Notes: generated by a model not told the origin, from the sequence alone. DNA of 21,446 nucleotides from an uncultured Flavobacteriales bacterium (GCA_946478775.1 CAMLDR010000062.1:1-21446); one strand, 5' to 3'. Positions 8,353 to 15,960 are shown, counted from the first letter of the stretch. Program-made: numbers and translations.

Positions 8353-8371
8353 TAGTTAGTAAAGCTAACTA
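8353..8371. promoter_or_regulatory. Likely MarR operator (perfect 7-5-7 palindrome)
   Basis: TAGTTAG (8353-8359), spacer TAAAG, CTAACTA (8365-8371): a perfect inverted repeat 11 bp upstream of the marR ATG at 8342. Its size and position fit a MarR dimer site. On the minus strand it contains TAGCTTTA (8367 to 8360), a near match to the Bacteroidota -7 element, so a bound repressor would cover the marR-operon promoter. It lies about 72 bp from the divergent kinase start. Confidence 0.65.
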
Positions 8372-8406
8372 ATAACACGGTAAGTAGTTTCCGATTTAAC
8401 TAAAAA

Positions 8407-8438
8407 TTGACTAAAATTCGGAGATTCTATTACTTTTA
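8407..8438 (+). promoter_or_regulatory. Putative promoter of the sensor kinase gene
   Basis: TTG at 8407-8409, then 21 nt, then TACTTTTA at 8431-8438, a TAnnTTT(G/A) -7 box. Transcription would start near 8444, at the TTG start codon itself, which would make the message nearly leaderless. Based on pattern only. Confidence 0.35.
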
Positions 8439-8443
8439 AGCCC

Positions 8444-11347
8444 TTGAATAAACAATCTTACCTTATTTTGATCAGGCATATTTTTTATGGACTTTTTCTT
8501 GTCTTAGCAGCTTCAAAAGCGTATTCACAAAAGACTAAACAAGTTTCCTGGGAGTACAACTACCATCATTTTGGTGTTCATAGTGGTTTGCCAAGCTCGG
8601 AAACTTACCAGGTTTACCAGGATAAATCTGGGTTGTTGTGGATTTTGACAGACAAGGGAGTGGTGCGTTATGACGGATTTCGGTTTAAAACCTTCACCAC
8701 GGAAAGTGGATTATGCGACAATGTTAATTTCAAGATTATAGAAGACATCCATAAAAGACTTTGGTTTATCGGTTTCAATGGCAAGTTGAGTGTTTATAAG
8801 AATGGGGAAATGCAGCCTTACCAATTCAATGATGAGCTGCAGAAAGTCATCCCGGTTGGAAGGAGCGGGAATATAGCACTTCACGTAAACGCGGATGGGT
8901 CCATTATTTACAGTGTTGTAGGCCGAAAAACCTTTGCTATTAGCAAAACCGGCAAAGCAACAGACTTAATGCAAGGAATGCCAGCTGCCGGATATATTCT
9001 TGATTACGGGCATGATTTATTGACACAAAGAACCCTTACCGGTAATGATCGGATGCAAGTTTTTCTTGTCCGGAAAAAAAAGAAGGTGCTGTTGGGAAAG
9101 CTACTTTTTAGTCAAATATTGCGAGCGAAGAAGCACAAACAACATTACTTTTTGATGGCCGGTTCGAAAGCTTATTTTCACGATCGGCATCAGTTCAAAT
9201 TAATTTCAGATGAGCACATGGTAATTGGCTTGGATTCCGATGACCAGTTCGTGTACATAGGGTATTATAAGAACGGAGTAAAAAAATACCGCTTTGATCC
9301 AACCACCAAAGAACTTGTTTTGGTCAGGCATTATTTCCCGAATCACTCCGTCAGTTCCGTATGTTCAGATATGAATGGAGCCTTGTGGTTTACTACGCTG
9401 GAAAATGGAGTCTATGTGCTTTATGATGATTCTTTTCAGCAATTGTTGGTGAACGGGAGGAAATTAAATGAGGAAATTCGCTTTGTGAATGGAAATAAGA
9501 ACAAAATTATTATAACCCATCATGTAGGTAAATGGCAGAAGCTGTATCCGCCCTTTTTATATAAAGATGAGAAGAAGTTAAATTCTCAATTCCAGATGAT
9601 GCCGGCAAATGATGGGTTTGTTTTTTATAAAGGAATAGTGGATTGGAGTGGTTGGAAGGATGTGGAAGACAGTTATTCGATCATACCGGTTTATAAAACA
9701 GATACTTCTATTGTAGGAGTCGATCCGGTTAGAAGGGAACTTTTTGAAATTGGCAAGAAATCAGTAACCGCTTATACTCTGAACAGTTTAGAGGGCACGG
9801 GTCTGACCGGGCCCTATACCTGGTTTCATTTCTACAGGAAGGATAAACTGTTTATGTTGTTTGATGACGGAGTGCTGCTGCTTCCTCTAAAAGACGGGAA
9901 AATTCAGAAAGCATACCGGCCTGTTCTGTTGAAACGACTGGATCGTTTAAAGTACAACCGTCTTTGGGGGCTTATTGCTTATTCAAGCGGTGAAGGGCTT
10001 TTTGAAATAAACGAGGAAACAAATAAAGCTTTTGTATTTGCTCCGGAACTCAGATTAGGAAAACAAATTTCGAATGTTTTCTTTGATGAACTGGACCGGA
10101 TGTGGGTTTCCAATAAAAAAGGAATATTTCTACTAGAAAAGAAAAAGGGGAAAGCAGCGATCCGATTTTTCCTGAACCTTGATCAATTATCCAGTCCGGA
10201 AATTATGGATATTTACTCATACGACGATGTGCTTTACCTGGCTACCAAATTCGGTGTTCAGCGAATAAATATCCGGAAGGTGAAGCAAAAGCGGCCGGTG
10301 AATCCGGTTTCCTTGCTTTCTTTGCATGCGTTTGCAAATAACAAAGAACTGGAGCAGGATGCTTTGTATCCTGCAAAAACAGACAAGATCAAAATCGTTC
10401 TGGCGAACAAAAGATTGGATCGCCGCAATGAATACAGGTACCGGTTTGGTGAAAGCGAAACCTGGAACTATTCGGATAAAGGTGAGATCATTCTAAACAA
10501 TCCTTCTAATGGTTTGTATAAGCTGGAAGTTTCTTACCTGGATCAATTCAATCATTGGACGAAACCGGCAGAGTTAGGTGTTTTTGAAATAGAAAAAATC
10601 ATTTTCCTGCGTTGGTATTTTATACTGCTTTACATTTGTTTGATCATTCTTTTGTTTTATGGAATTCTGAAATATGCGGTAAAGGTATCTAACCGGAAAA
10701 ACGCATTGCTGAACCGGATGATGGAGTTGGAACAAATGGCACTGTCTGCCCAAATGAATCCGCATTTCATCTTTAATTCACTGAATTCGATCCATAGTTT
10801 TCTGTTGTATGAAGAAAATGAGAATGCAGAAAAGTACCTGCTGCGTTTTGCGAAATTGATCCGGCAAACATTGGCAAATTCAAGGGTTGCTTACATTACG
10901 ATCCAGGAAGAGTATGAAACACTGAAAAATTACATTTTGCTTGAAAGTATGCGTTTTAAAAATAAGTTCGCTTTTCAGATTGAGTGTGATTTCAATCAGT
11001 TGCCTTTACACCCCTGTATTCCACCCATGCTGATTCAGCCCTATGTAGAAAATGCAATTATTCACGGATTGGCTAAACGTACGATCGGTGCCGAATTGTT
11101 AGTGAAATTCTACATGGAAGACGAATTATTGAAAGTCATGATCCGGGATAATGGAATAGGGTATGCCGAATCCAAAAAGAACAAACGGGATACCGGACAT
11201 AAATCCTATGGAACACAGATTACGGAAGAGCGTTTAAAATCATTGCATGGAAACAAAAATAAATACTCAGTTTCGATTAAAGCGGACGAATTGAATTCGG
11301 AGTTTCCAGGAACTTGTGTCATAGTGAGTATTCCGATTCCCGGTTAA
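8444..11347 (+). CDS. LytS-type sensor histidine kinase with periplasmic beta-propeller
   Basis: A 967-residue membrane sensor kinase. A signal peptide or anchor lies at about residues 1-28. A two-component-regulator propeller follows at about 35-640: the repeats begin with HFGVHSGLPSSETYQVYQDKSG and recur as DKGVVRYDG, GALWFTTLENGVY and RMWVSNKKGIFLLE. A Y_Y_Y-like immunoglobulin domain sits at about 646-718, and one transmembrane helix at about 721-743. The cytoplasmic His_kinase (PF06580) domain has phospho-acceptor H774 in MNPHFIFNSLNSI. The ATPase part has N870 in PYVENAIIHG and a G-box DNGIG at 902-906. All key residues are intact. The start is TTG: no in-frame ATG precedes the signal peptide. 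Kinases of this class act on LytTR regulators; the nearest is at 1628-2386. It is divergent from marR, and their promoters share about 100 bp. Confidence 0.93.
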   Translation: MNKQSYLILIRHIFYGLFLVLAASKAYSQKTKQVSWEYNYHHFGVHSGLPSSETYQVYQDKSGLLWILTDKGVVRYDGFRFKTFTTESGLCDNVNFKIIEDIHKRLWFIGFNGKLSVYKNGEMQPYQFNDELQKVIPVGRSGNIALHVNADGSIIYSVVGRKTFAISKTGKATDLMQGMPAAGYILDYGHDLLTQRTLTGNDRMQVFLVRKKKKVLLGKLLFSQILRAKKHKQHYFLMAGSKAYFHDRHQFKLISDEHMVIGLDSDDQFVYIGYYKNGVKKYRFDPTTKELVLVRHYFPNHSVSSVCSDMNGALWFTTLENGVYVLYDDSFQQLLVNGRKLNEEIRFVNGNKNKIIITHHVGKWQKLYPPFLYKDEKKLNSQFQMMPANDGFVFYKGIVDWSGWKDVEDSYSIIPVYKTDTSIVGVDPVRRELFEIGKKSVTAYTLNSLEGTGLTGPYTWFHFYRKDKLFMLFDDGVLLLPLKDGKIQKAYRPVLLKRLDRLKYNRLWGLIAYSSGEGLFEINEETNKAFVFAPELRLGKQISNVFFDELDRMWVSNKKGIFLLEKKKGKAAIRFFLNLDQLSSPEIMDIYSYDDVLYLATKFGVQRINIRKVKQKRPVNPVSLLSLHAFANNKELEQDALYPAKTDKIKIVLANKRLDRRNEYRYRFGESETWNYSDKGEIILNNPSNGLYKLEVSYLDQFNHWTKPAELGVFEIEKIIFLRWYFILLYICLIILLFYGILKYAVKVSNRKNALLNRMMELEQMALSAQMNPHFIFNSLNSIHSFLLYEENENAEKYLLRFAKLIRQTLANSRVAYITIQEEYETLKNYILLESMRFKNKFAFQIECDFNQLPLHPCIPPMLIQPYVENAIIHGLAKRTIGAELLVKFYMEDELLKVMIRDNGIGYAESKKNKRDTGHKSYGTQITEERLKSLHGNKNKYSVSIKADELNSEFPGTCVIVSIPIPG

Positions 11348-11384
11348 TTGAAAGATTGGAAAGGACAGTGGATTTCAACCGGAT

Positions 11385-11975
11385 TTACCCGTGCATCGTT
11401 TCACCTTTTCCGTATTTATCCATCAATGAAGCCTCAAACTCCAGGAATAGTTTCCAGCGGGCATCCACATCAATTCCTTCACCGTATTTGCGGGCGAAAT
11501 TCAGGAAAACGGTATAATGCCGCGCTTCACTTTCCATGAGGCTGCGGTAAAATTCGCGCAGATCTGCATCATTGATTTCTTCCGAGAGTATTTTGAAACG
11601 CTCACAACTGCGTGCTTCGATCATAGCAGCGAAAAGCAATTGGTTGACCATGTGTGATTTTTTCGGGTTTCCCGAATGGGTATGTTTTAAGAAATCCAAT
11701 AGATCGTGCACATAGGGATCGCGTCGTTCGAAACCCAATTCATACCCTCTTTCCAGTATTTTATCGTGCACCATTCCGAAATGCTCCATTTCTTCCTGGC
11801 AAATTTCAATCATCGCTTTTACCATATCCGGGTATTGCGGGTACTGAACAATAATAGAAATGGCATTGCTTGCGGCTTTTTGCTCACAGAAAGCATGATC
11901 AGTCAGGATTTCGGCAATGTTTTTCTCTACAATGTTCACCCAGCGCGGGTCGGTTGGTAATTTTAAACCTAACAT
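11385..11975 (-). CDS. miaE: tRNA-(ms2io6A)-hydroxylase MiaE
   Basis: A 196-residue di-iron monooxygenase of the MiaE family, which hydroxylates the isopentenyl group of ms2i6A at position 37 of tRNAs. The ferritin-like four-helix pattern carries the expected carboxylate/histidine ligands: E31 (EQKAAS), an ExxH at E62/H65 (EEMEHFG), E120 (MIEARSCERF) and a second ExxH at E150/H153 (SEARHYTVF). I chose the ATG at 11975 because the protein then opens MLGLKLPTDPRWVNIVEKN, a typical family start. The upstream ATG at 12017 adds 14 residues with no family feature and crowds the divergent phosphatase promoter. Its stop is 37 nt from the end of the sensor kinase gene (convergent). The partners MiaA and MiaB are not in this window. 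Confidence 0.9.
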   Translation of the reverse strand: MLGLKLPTDPRWVNIVEKNIAEILTDHAFCEQKAASNAISIIVQYPQYPDMVKAMIEICQEEMEHFGMVHDKILERGYELGFERRDPYVHDLLDFLKHTHSGNPKKSHMVNQLLFAAMIEARSCERFKILSEEINDADLREFYRSLMESEARHYTVFLNFARKYGEGIDVDARWKLFLEFEASLMDKYGKGETMHG

Positions 11976-12021
11976 AATTGAAATTTTACAGCAAATTTCG
12001 CGATTTCTTGAATTCAAATCC

Positions 12022-12029
12022 TAGTTTTG
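12022..12029 (+). promoter_or_regulatory. -7 promoter element for the PafA-like gene
   Basis: TAGTTTTG is an exact match to the Bacteroidota TAnnTTTG -7 box and lies 18 bp before the ATG at 12048. No good TTTG is found at the expected -33 distance; the closest is TTTCG at 11996-12000. The 72 bp between this gene and miaE is their only shared upstream region. Confidence 0.4.
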
Positions 12030-12047
12030 TTAGAATAAGTTTGAATT

Positions 12048-13685
12048 ATGAGATCGTTATCCCTGTTGTTGTTAGGTTGTTTCGGATTAAGTGCCAATGA
12101 GGCATTCTCCCAAAAAGATGCACCGAAGGTGGTCGTAGGAATCGTGGTGGACCAAATGTGCTACGATTATTTATACCGCTTTTATCCGCAATTCGGAAAA
12201 GATGGTTTCAAACGGTTGATGGACAAAGGAGCGCATTTCAGAAATGTGACTTACAATTATGTGCCAACTTATACAGGTCCCGGGCATGCTTCTATTTATA
12301 CGGGAACTACTCCTAGCAATCATGGGATTGTAGCCAATGAATGGCATTACCGGCCTTTTGGAAGAATAGTGAATTGTGTGGAAGACACCACGGTTTCTAC
12401 AGTCGGTTCGGAAAGTAAATACGGGAAATGTTCTCCTTCTTTTCTGCGCTCGAATACCATTACCGACCAGTTGAAATTAACTTATCCGGGTTCCAGGGTA
12501 ATTGGGGTTTCCATCAAGGACCGAAGCGCTATTTTACCTGCCGGACATTTATCGGACGGGTCTTACTGGTATGATTACGCAACCGGGAATTTTATTACAT
12601 CCACCTTCTATACCAATGAACTGCCGGGCTGGGCAGCTGCATTCAACGATCGAAAACTGGCTTCAAAGTACGTCAATCAACCGTGGAATTTGTTGAAAGA
12701 TTCTACTTGCTATACTTATATTAAACAAGATAATTCCCCTTATGAAGGATTGGTAGGAGGAAAGACGAGTCCTGTTTTCCCCTATGATTTTAGTAAAGCA
12801 ACTCCGGCGGATCAATTCAACCTGTTTACCATCATGCCGGCTGCAAACACCTTTCTCACTGATTTTGCGATTGAAGCACTTTCCAAAGAACAATTAGGAA
12901 AACATACAACCACCGATTTTCTCACAATCAGCTATTCCACTCCGGATATTGCAGGCCATGCATTCGGACCTTATTCCCTGGAAATGGAAGATATGTACTT
13001 TCGTTTGGACCTGGAATTGGCGCGTTTATTCCAAACCCTGGACAAGGAAGTTGGCAAAGGGCAATATGTGGTTTTCCTGACTGCAGACCATGCGGTAGTT
13101 CCTGTGCCGCAATTTTTGAAAGATCATCAACTGCCGGGAGGATATTTATTTCTAAAGGACAAAACGGATAGTTTAAGAGCGGCGTGTGTTGCAAAATTCG
13201 GGAAAGATTATTTGAATACCATTGAAAATGACAATGTGTATTTGACGGATGATGTATTGGGAACAGATCTGGAATCACAGGTAATTGGGTTGTTCAAAAC
13301 GGAAATTGCTAAATGGACAGAAGTGAAGCGGGTTTACACGAAAGAGGAATTGCTTTCCAAACCATCTGAAAACTGGCAGCAAATGGTTGCTTCGGGTTAC
13401 GATAAAGAACGAAGCGGTGAGTTGATTTTTATTCTTCAGCCAGGATATTTACCAAAAACGGCAGATACTCCCGGATCGCACAAAGGCACCAGTCACGGGT
13501 CAGCGTTTAATTACGATACGCATGTTCCGGTCTTGTTTTATGGAAAAGGCATTCTTCCCCAAGATGTGTTTACACCTTACGAGATCATTGACATTGCAGC
13601 AACTTTGGTACATATCCTGGATGTACAGCGCCCGAATACGGCCGTTGGTAAACCAATGATTGAAGCTTTGATCAAAAGGAAATAA
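12048..13685 (+). CDS. pafA: PafA-type alkaline phosphatase, exported
   Basis: A 545-residue exported phosphomonoesterase, essentially the same length as the Elizabethkingia PafA enzyme (about 546). A signal peptide ends near residue 21 (ANEAFSQKD). Catalytic features match PafA in order and spacing: D35 (IVVDQM), nucleophile T76 (PTYTGPGHASIYTG), N97 in NHGIVANEW, the K157-x-R159 pair in SIKDRSAILPAGH, D300 and H304 (TPDIAGHAFG), D347-H348 (TADHAV) and H483 (GTSHGSAF). The Thr, Asn, Lys and Arg set is what marks PafA-type monoesterases within the superfamily, so release of phosphate from organic phosphoesters in the periplasm is a confident call. In Bacteroidota these enzymes are constitutive and phosphate-insensitive (literature knowledge of the family). 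It has its own promoter and is followed after 7 nt by the end of a convergent gene. Confidence 0.9.
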   Translation: MRSLSLLLLGCFGLSANEAFSQKDAPKVVVGIVVDQMCYDYLYRFYPQFGKDGFKRLMDKGAHFRNVTYNYVPTYTGPGHASIYTGTTPSNHGIVANEWHYRPFGRIVNCVEDTTVSTVGSESKYGKCSPSFLRSNTITDQLKLTYPGSRVIGVSIKDRSAILPAGHLSDGSYWYDYATGNFITSTFYTNELPGWAAAFNDRKLASKYVNQPWNLLKDSTCYTYIKQDNSPYEGLVGGKTSPVFPYDFSKATPADQFNLFTIMPAANTFLTDFAIEALSKEQLGKHTTTDFLTISYSTPDIAGHAFGPYSLEMEDMYFRLDLELARLFQTLDKEVGKGQYVVFLTADHAVVPVPQFLKDHQLPGGYLFLKDKTDSLRAACVAKFGKDYLNTIENDNVYLTDDVLGTDLESQVIGLFKTEIAKWTEVKRVYTKEELLSKPSENWQQMVASGYDKERSGELIFILQPGYLPKTADTPGSHKGTSHGSAFNYDTHVPVLFYGKGILPQDVFTPYEIIDIAATLVHILDVQRPNTAVGKPMIEALIKRK

Positions 13686-13692
13686 AACGAAA

Positions 13693-14136
13693 TCAGAACC
13701 AAAAATCTGCTGTTCCGCTTGCGGTAACCGTTTCAGGAAGTGAATTGGTCAGTTTGTGGTCGATAATCAAAACAACTGATGTGACCCGGCTAAAACTCAA
13801 AACGCCACTTACCGATCCTGCAGGTATTGTTTGAGTAATAGTACTTCCGTTTGCCTTCACCACAATGGTTACACAACCCGTGCTTGTTCGGTTGTCTACA
13901 TTAATACATGCGGTAGTTAATGATTTCCCGGAATAAATTACTTGTTTGTTTAAATCGCCGGCTGTACATTTCGGAACCTCATTTTCATTGGGAATAGTCA
14001 GATTTCCCCCAACAGAAGTGAGTTCGGCAATAAATGTTTTCTGAAGGTTATACGGGATTTTTGATTGGTTAGTCTGGGCTTTTAAACCGATAGGAAGACA
14101 GATTAACAGGATGGCTAGTATTAAATTTGTTTTCAT
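13693..14136 (-). CDS. Small secreted protein, unrecognised
   Basis: A 147-residue protein with a clear signal peptide (MKTNLILAILLICLPIGLKA, cleavage probably before QTNQSK). I do not recognise a family. The mature part is rich in T, S, N and V with alternating hydrophobic residues, which suggests a small all-beta domain. It has three cysteines after the signal peptide (in PKCTAG, TACINV and TGCVTI), an odd number, and ends in an aromatic DFWF. The segment GCVTIVVKANGSTITQTIPAGSVSG resembles an immunoglobulin-like or plasma-lectin-like beta sandwich, but this is an impression only. No C-terminal secretion-sorting domain is visible. It has the best promoter in the window (14154-14184), so it is probably a real, expressed, periplasmic or outer-surface protein. 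It ends 7 nt from the PafA-like gene (convergent). Confidence 0.8.
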   Translation of the reverse strand: MKTNLILAILLICLPIGLKAQTNQSKIPYNLQKTFIAELTSVGGNLTIPNENEVPKCTAGDLNKQVIYSGKSLTTACINVDNRTSTGCVTIVVKANGSTITQTIPAGSVSGVLSFSRVTSVVLIIDHKLTNSLPETVTASGTADFWF

Positions 14137-14153
14137 AATGAATAGTATTTACA

Positions 14154-14184
14154 CAAATCTACTATAAAATCACGGATACACAAA
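14154..14184 (-). promoter_or_regulatory. Bacteroidota-type promoter of the small secreted protein
   Basis: On the minus strand: TTTG (-33, at 14184-14181), 19 nt, then TAGATTTG (-7, at 14161-14154). Both boxes match the Bacteroidota consensus exactly. Expected start of transcription is near 14147, leaving a leader of about 11 nt before the ATG at 14136. Confidence 0.7.
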
Positions 14185-14213
14185 TTCAACTCATTAACAG
14201 TGTTTTAGATGGG

Positions 14214-14384
14214 ATGGGAATAAAAAAAAGTAAAAAAAATGAGATTTGGTTTGGATTTCTTTTGAAAAAACCTAATTTTGTGCACCCAAATGCTTGTGCA
14301 GTAGCTTCAGCAAAGGCACAATGGGCGGGATTGAACGAAATTCCGGAAATTGAAATAAAAAGTTTACTCCCGGAAGGGAATTAA
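14214..14384 (+). CDS. Possible 56-residue ORF or gene remnant before tRNA-Leu
   Basis: ATG at 14214, TAA at 14382-14384, 56 residues. The first 20 residues (MGIKKSKKNEIWFGFLLKKP) come from very A-rich sequence and may not be coding. The last 35 residues (NFVHPNACAVASAKAQWAGL, then NEIPEIEIKSLLPEGN) look protein-like, with richer base composition and ordinary codons. I recognise no family. The plus-strand promoter at 14250-14280 lies inside this frame, so either the ORF is a remnant of a lost gene or the frame is accidental. There is no clear ribosome binding site. The ORF ends 4 nt before the tRNA. Confidence 0.25.
   Translation: MGIKKSKKNEIWFGFLLKKPNFVHPNACAVASAKAQWAGLNEIPEIEIKSLLPEGN
14250..14280 (+). 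promoter_or_regulatory. Bacteroidota-type promoter for tRNA-Leu (and perhaps tig)
   Basis: TTTG (14250-14253), 19 nt, then TAATTTTG (14273-14280). Both boxes are exact matches, with the same 19-nt spacing as the divergent promoter at 14154-14184. Start of transcription would be near 14287, about 100 nt before the tRNA. Confidence 0.65.
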
Positions 14385-14388
14385 ATAT

Positions 14389-14470
14389 GCGGATGTGGTG
14401 AAATTGGTAGACACGCTAGACTTAGGATCTAGTGCCGAGAGGTGTGCGGGTTCGAGTCCCTCCATCCGCA
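14389..14470 (+). tRNA. tRNA-Leu (anticodon UAG)
   Basis: An 82-nt class II tRNA. The acceptor stem GCGGATG (14389-14395) pairs with CATCCGC (14463-14469), with discriminator A at 14470. The D arm has AAATTGGTAGACACG. The anticodon stem CTAGA/TCTAG encloses loop CTTAGGA, giving anticodon TAG at 14423-14425, so it reads CUA and other CUN leucine codons. A long variable arm (TGCCGAGAGGTGTG region) is typical of tRNA-Leu, and the T arm is GGTTCGAGTCC. The 3' CCA is not encoded; the genomic sequence after the discriminator is CTT. Confidence 0.97.
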
Positions 14471-14476
14471 CTTCAG

Positions 14477-14511
14477 ATGGTCTCGTTGTTTGTCAATGAA
14501 GACCATTTTTT
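14477..14511 (+). terminator. Intrinsic terminator after tRNA-Leu
   Basis: ATGGTCT (14477-14483) pairs with AGACCAT (14500-14506). The stem may be extended by a GTTG/CAAT inner pairing, and it is followed by a six-T run to 14511. It separates the tRNA from tig, although part of the transcription may read through, as no strong tig-specific promoter is visible in the 35 bp that follow. Confidence 0.7.
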
Positions 14512-14546
14512 GTTTATACAAGTTTTAAGAATTAAAAGAAAACGGA

Positions 14547-15899
14547 ATGAACGTAACACGTCAAGAGGTTAATGCAGAAACAGCATTGTTAACGGTGCAG
14601 GTTTCACCGGCAGACTACCAGGGTAAAGTAGCTGCGTCTTTAGATAAATATCGCAAACAAGCGAAAATCCCAGGATTCCGTCCGGGAAAAGTTCCAATGG
14701 GCTTGATCCAAAAGCAATATGGAAAAGGTGTTTTGGCAGAAGAAATGAACAAATTGGTTTCCGATGCTTTGTACGCTTATGTTCAGGAAAATAAATTGGA
14801 AATCCTTGGAAATCCAATTCCAAAAGAAGGAACAGAAGTGAAAGGAGATTTCGACAATCCGGGAGATTTTGAATTCGTATATGAGATCGGGTACTCGCCT
14901 GCAATCGATTTGAAATTGACCAATAAAAGCAAATACGATTACGTACAGGTGAAGATCGATGATAAATTGATCGACCAGCAAATCGATGACTTACGTCGTC
15001 GTTACGGAAAAATGACTTCTACGGATGAGGTTGGTGAAACTGACATGATTTTGGCTCAATTCGTTGAGTTGAATGAAGACGGATCAATCAAAGAAGGTGG
15101 AATCATGCATTCTTCAACAACTTCGATGGAGTTCGTTGAAGACAAAAAAGTAAAAAAATCATTGGTAGGTAAGAAAGTAGGGGACAAAGTAACCGTTTCT
15201 GCTTCTGAAATTACGCGTGGTGATAGCGATAAAGCAGCAATGCTTGGAATTAAGCCGGAAGAATTGGCAAACCATTCTGATTCATACCAAATGACAATCA
15301 ACGACATCAAACGTATGGAGTTGGCTGAATTGAATCAGGAGTTGTTTGATAAATTGTTCGGTGAAGCAGCCATTTCTTCTGAGAAAGAATTGCGTGAACG
15401 CATCGGAGCAGATTTGAAGAATATGTTCGCAAATGATTCGGATCGTTTATTGACTCGTGAAGTTTACCGTGACTTAGTGGAAAATACACCGGTGAATCTT
15501 CCGGATACGTTCCTGAAGCGCTGGATCCAGTTATCAAATGATAAACCGATCACAATTGAGCAAATCGAGTCAGATTATGACAGCTACGCGAAAGATTTGA
15601 AATGGCAATTGATCCAGGGACATATCTTCAAAGCAAACGATATTAAACTGGACAATGCTGAAGTGATTGAATTTACAAAAGGATTGATCGCGAACCAGTT
15701 TGCACAATACGGAATTCCTGCACCGGAAGATGCGGAATTGACAAAACAAGCTGTTGGTGCTTTGCAAAACCGTGAAGAAGCAAATCGTATTCACGATATG
15801 CTTGCTGAGACAAAATTGACTCAATACTTCAAGGATACCGTGAAATTGAACTCGAAAGAAATCTCTTACGATGAGTTCGTTGAATTGGCTTCGAAGTAA
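14547..15899 (+). CDS. tig: Trigger factor (ribosome-associated chaperone)
   Basis: A 450-residue trigger factor, the chaperone that docks at the ribosome exit tunnel and shields nascent chains. The N-terminal ribosome-binding domain (about 1-120) carries the signature GFRPGKVP at 43-50. Residues about 150-245 correspond to the FKBP-type prolyl isomerase domain; as in many Bacteroidota homologues this domain is divergent (TDMILAQFVELNEDGSIKEG start, GKKVGDKVTV core). Residues about 255-450 are the helical substrate-cradling arms (ELRERIGADLKNMF and following). Length fits the family (430-470). Codon use is markedly regular (many GAA, AAA, GGT, CGT), as expected for a highly expressed gene. 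The ATG at 14547 is preceded by the A-rich AAAGAAAACGGA, a usual weak Bacteroidota start context. It follows tRNA-Leu and is closed by a strong terminator. clpP/clpX, often nearby in other phyla, are absent here. Confidence 0.95.
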   Translation: MNVTRQEVNAETALLTVQVSPADYQGKVAASLDKYRKQAKIPGFRPGKVPMGLIQKQYGKGVLAEEMNKLVSDALYAYVQENKLEILGNPIPKEGTEVKGDFDNPGDFEFVYEIGYSPAIDLKLTNKSKYDYVQVKIDDKLIDQQIDDLRRRYGKMTSTDEVGETDMILAQFVELNEDGSIKEGGIMHSSTTSMEFVEDKKVKKSLVGKKVGDKVTVSASEITRGDSDKAAMLGIKPEELANHSDSYQMTINDIKRMELAELNQELFDKLFGEAAISSEKELRERIGADLKNMFANDSDRLLTREVYRDLVENTPVNLPDTFLKRWIQLSNDKPITIEQIESDYDSYAKDLKWQLIQGHIFKANDIKLDNAEVIEFTKGLIANQFAQYGIPAPEDAELTKQAVGALQNREEANRIHDMLAETKLTQYFKDTVKLNSKEISYDEFVELASK

Positions 15900-15917
15900 C
15901 TATATTTGAATTGAAAG

Positions 15918-15960
15918 CGAATGGGCGTCCCGCATATGTGGGACGCCCATTCGTTTTTTT
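15918..15960 (+). terminator. Strong intrinsic terminator of tig
   Basis: A perfect 14-bp stem, CGAATGGGCGTCCC (15918-15931) with GGGACGCCCATTCG (15940-15953), has an 8-base loop (GCATATGT) that can pair further, and is followed by seven T (15954-15960). It is a textbook rho-independent terminator, ending 17 bp before the symporter start. Confidence 0.92.

Noticed and set aside
12928..13278. 116-codon minus-strand frame opposite the PafA-like gene
   Set aside because: It lies wholly over catalytic motifs of the phosphatase (D300, H304, D347, H348), with no motif of its own.
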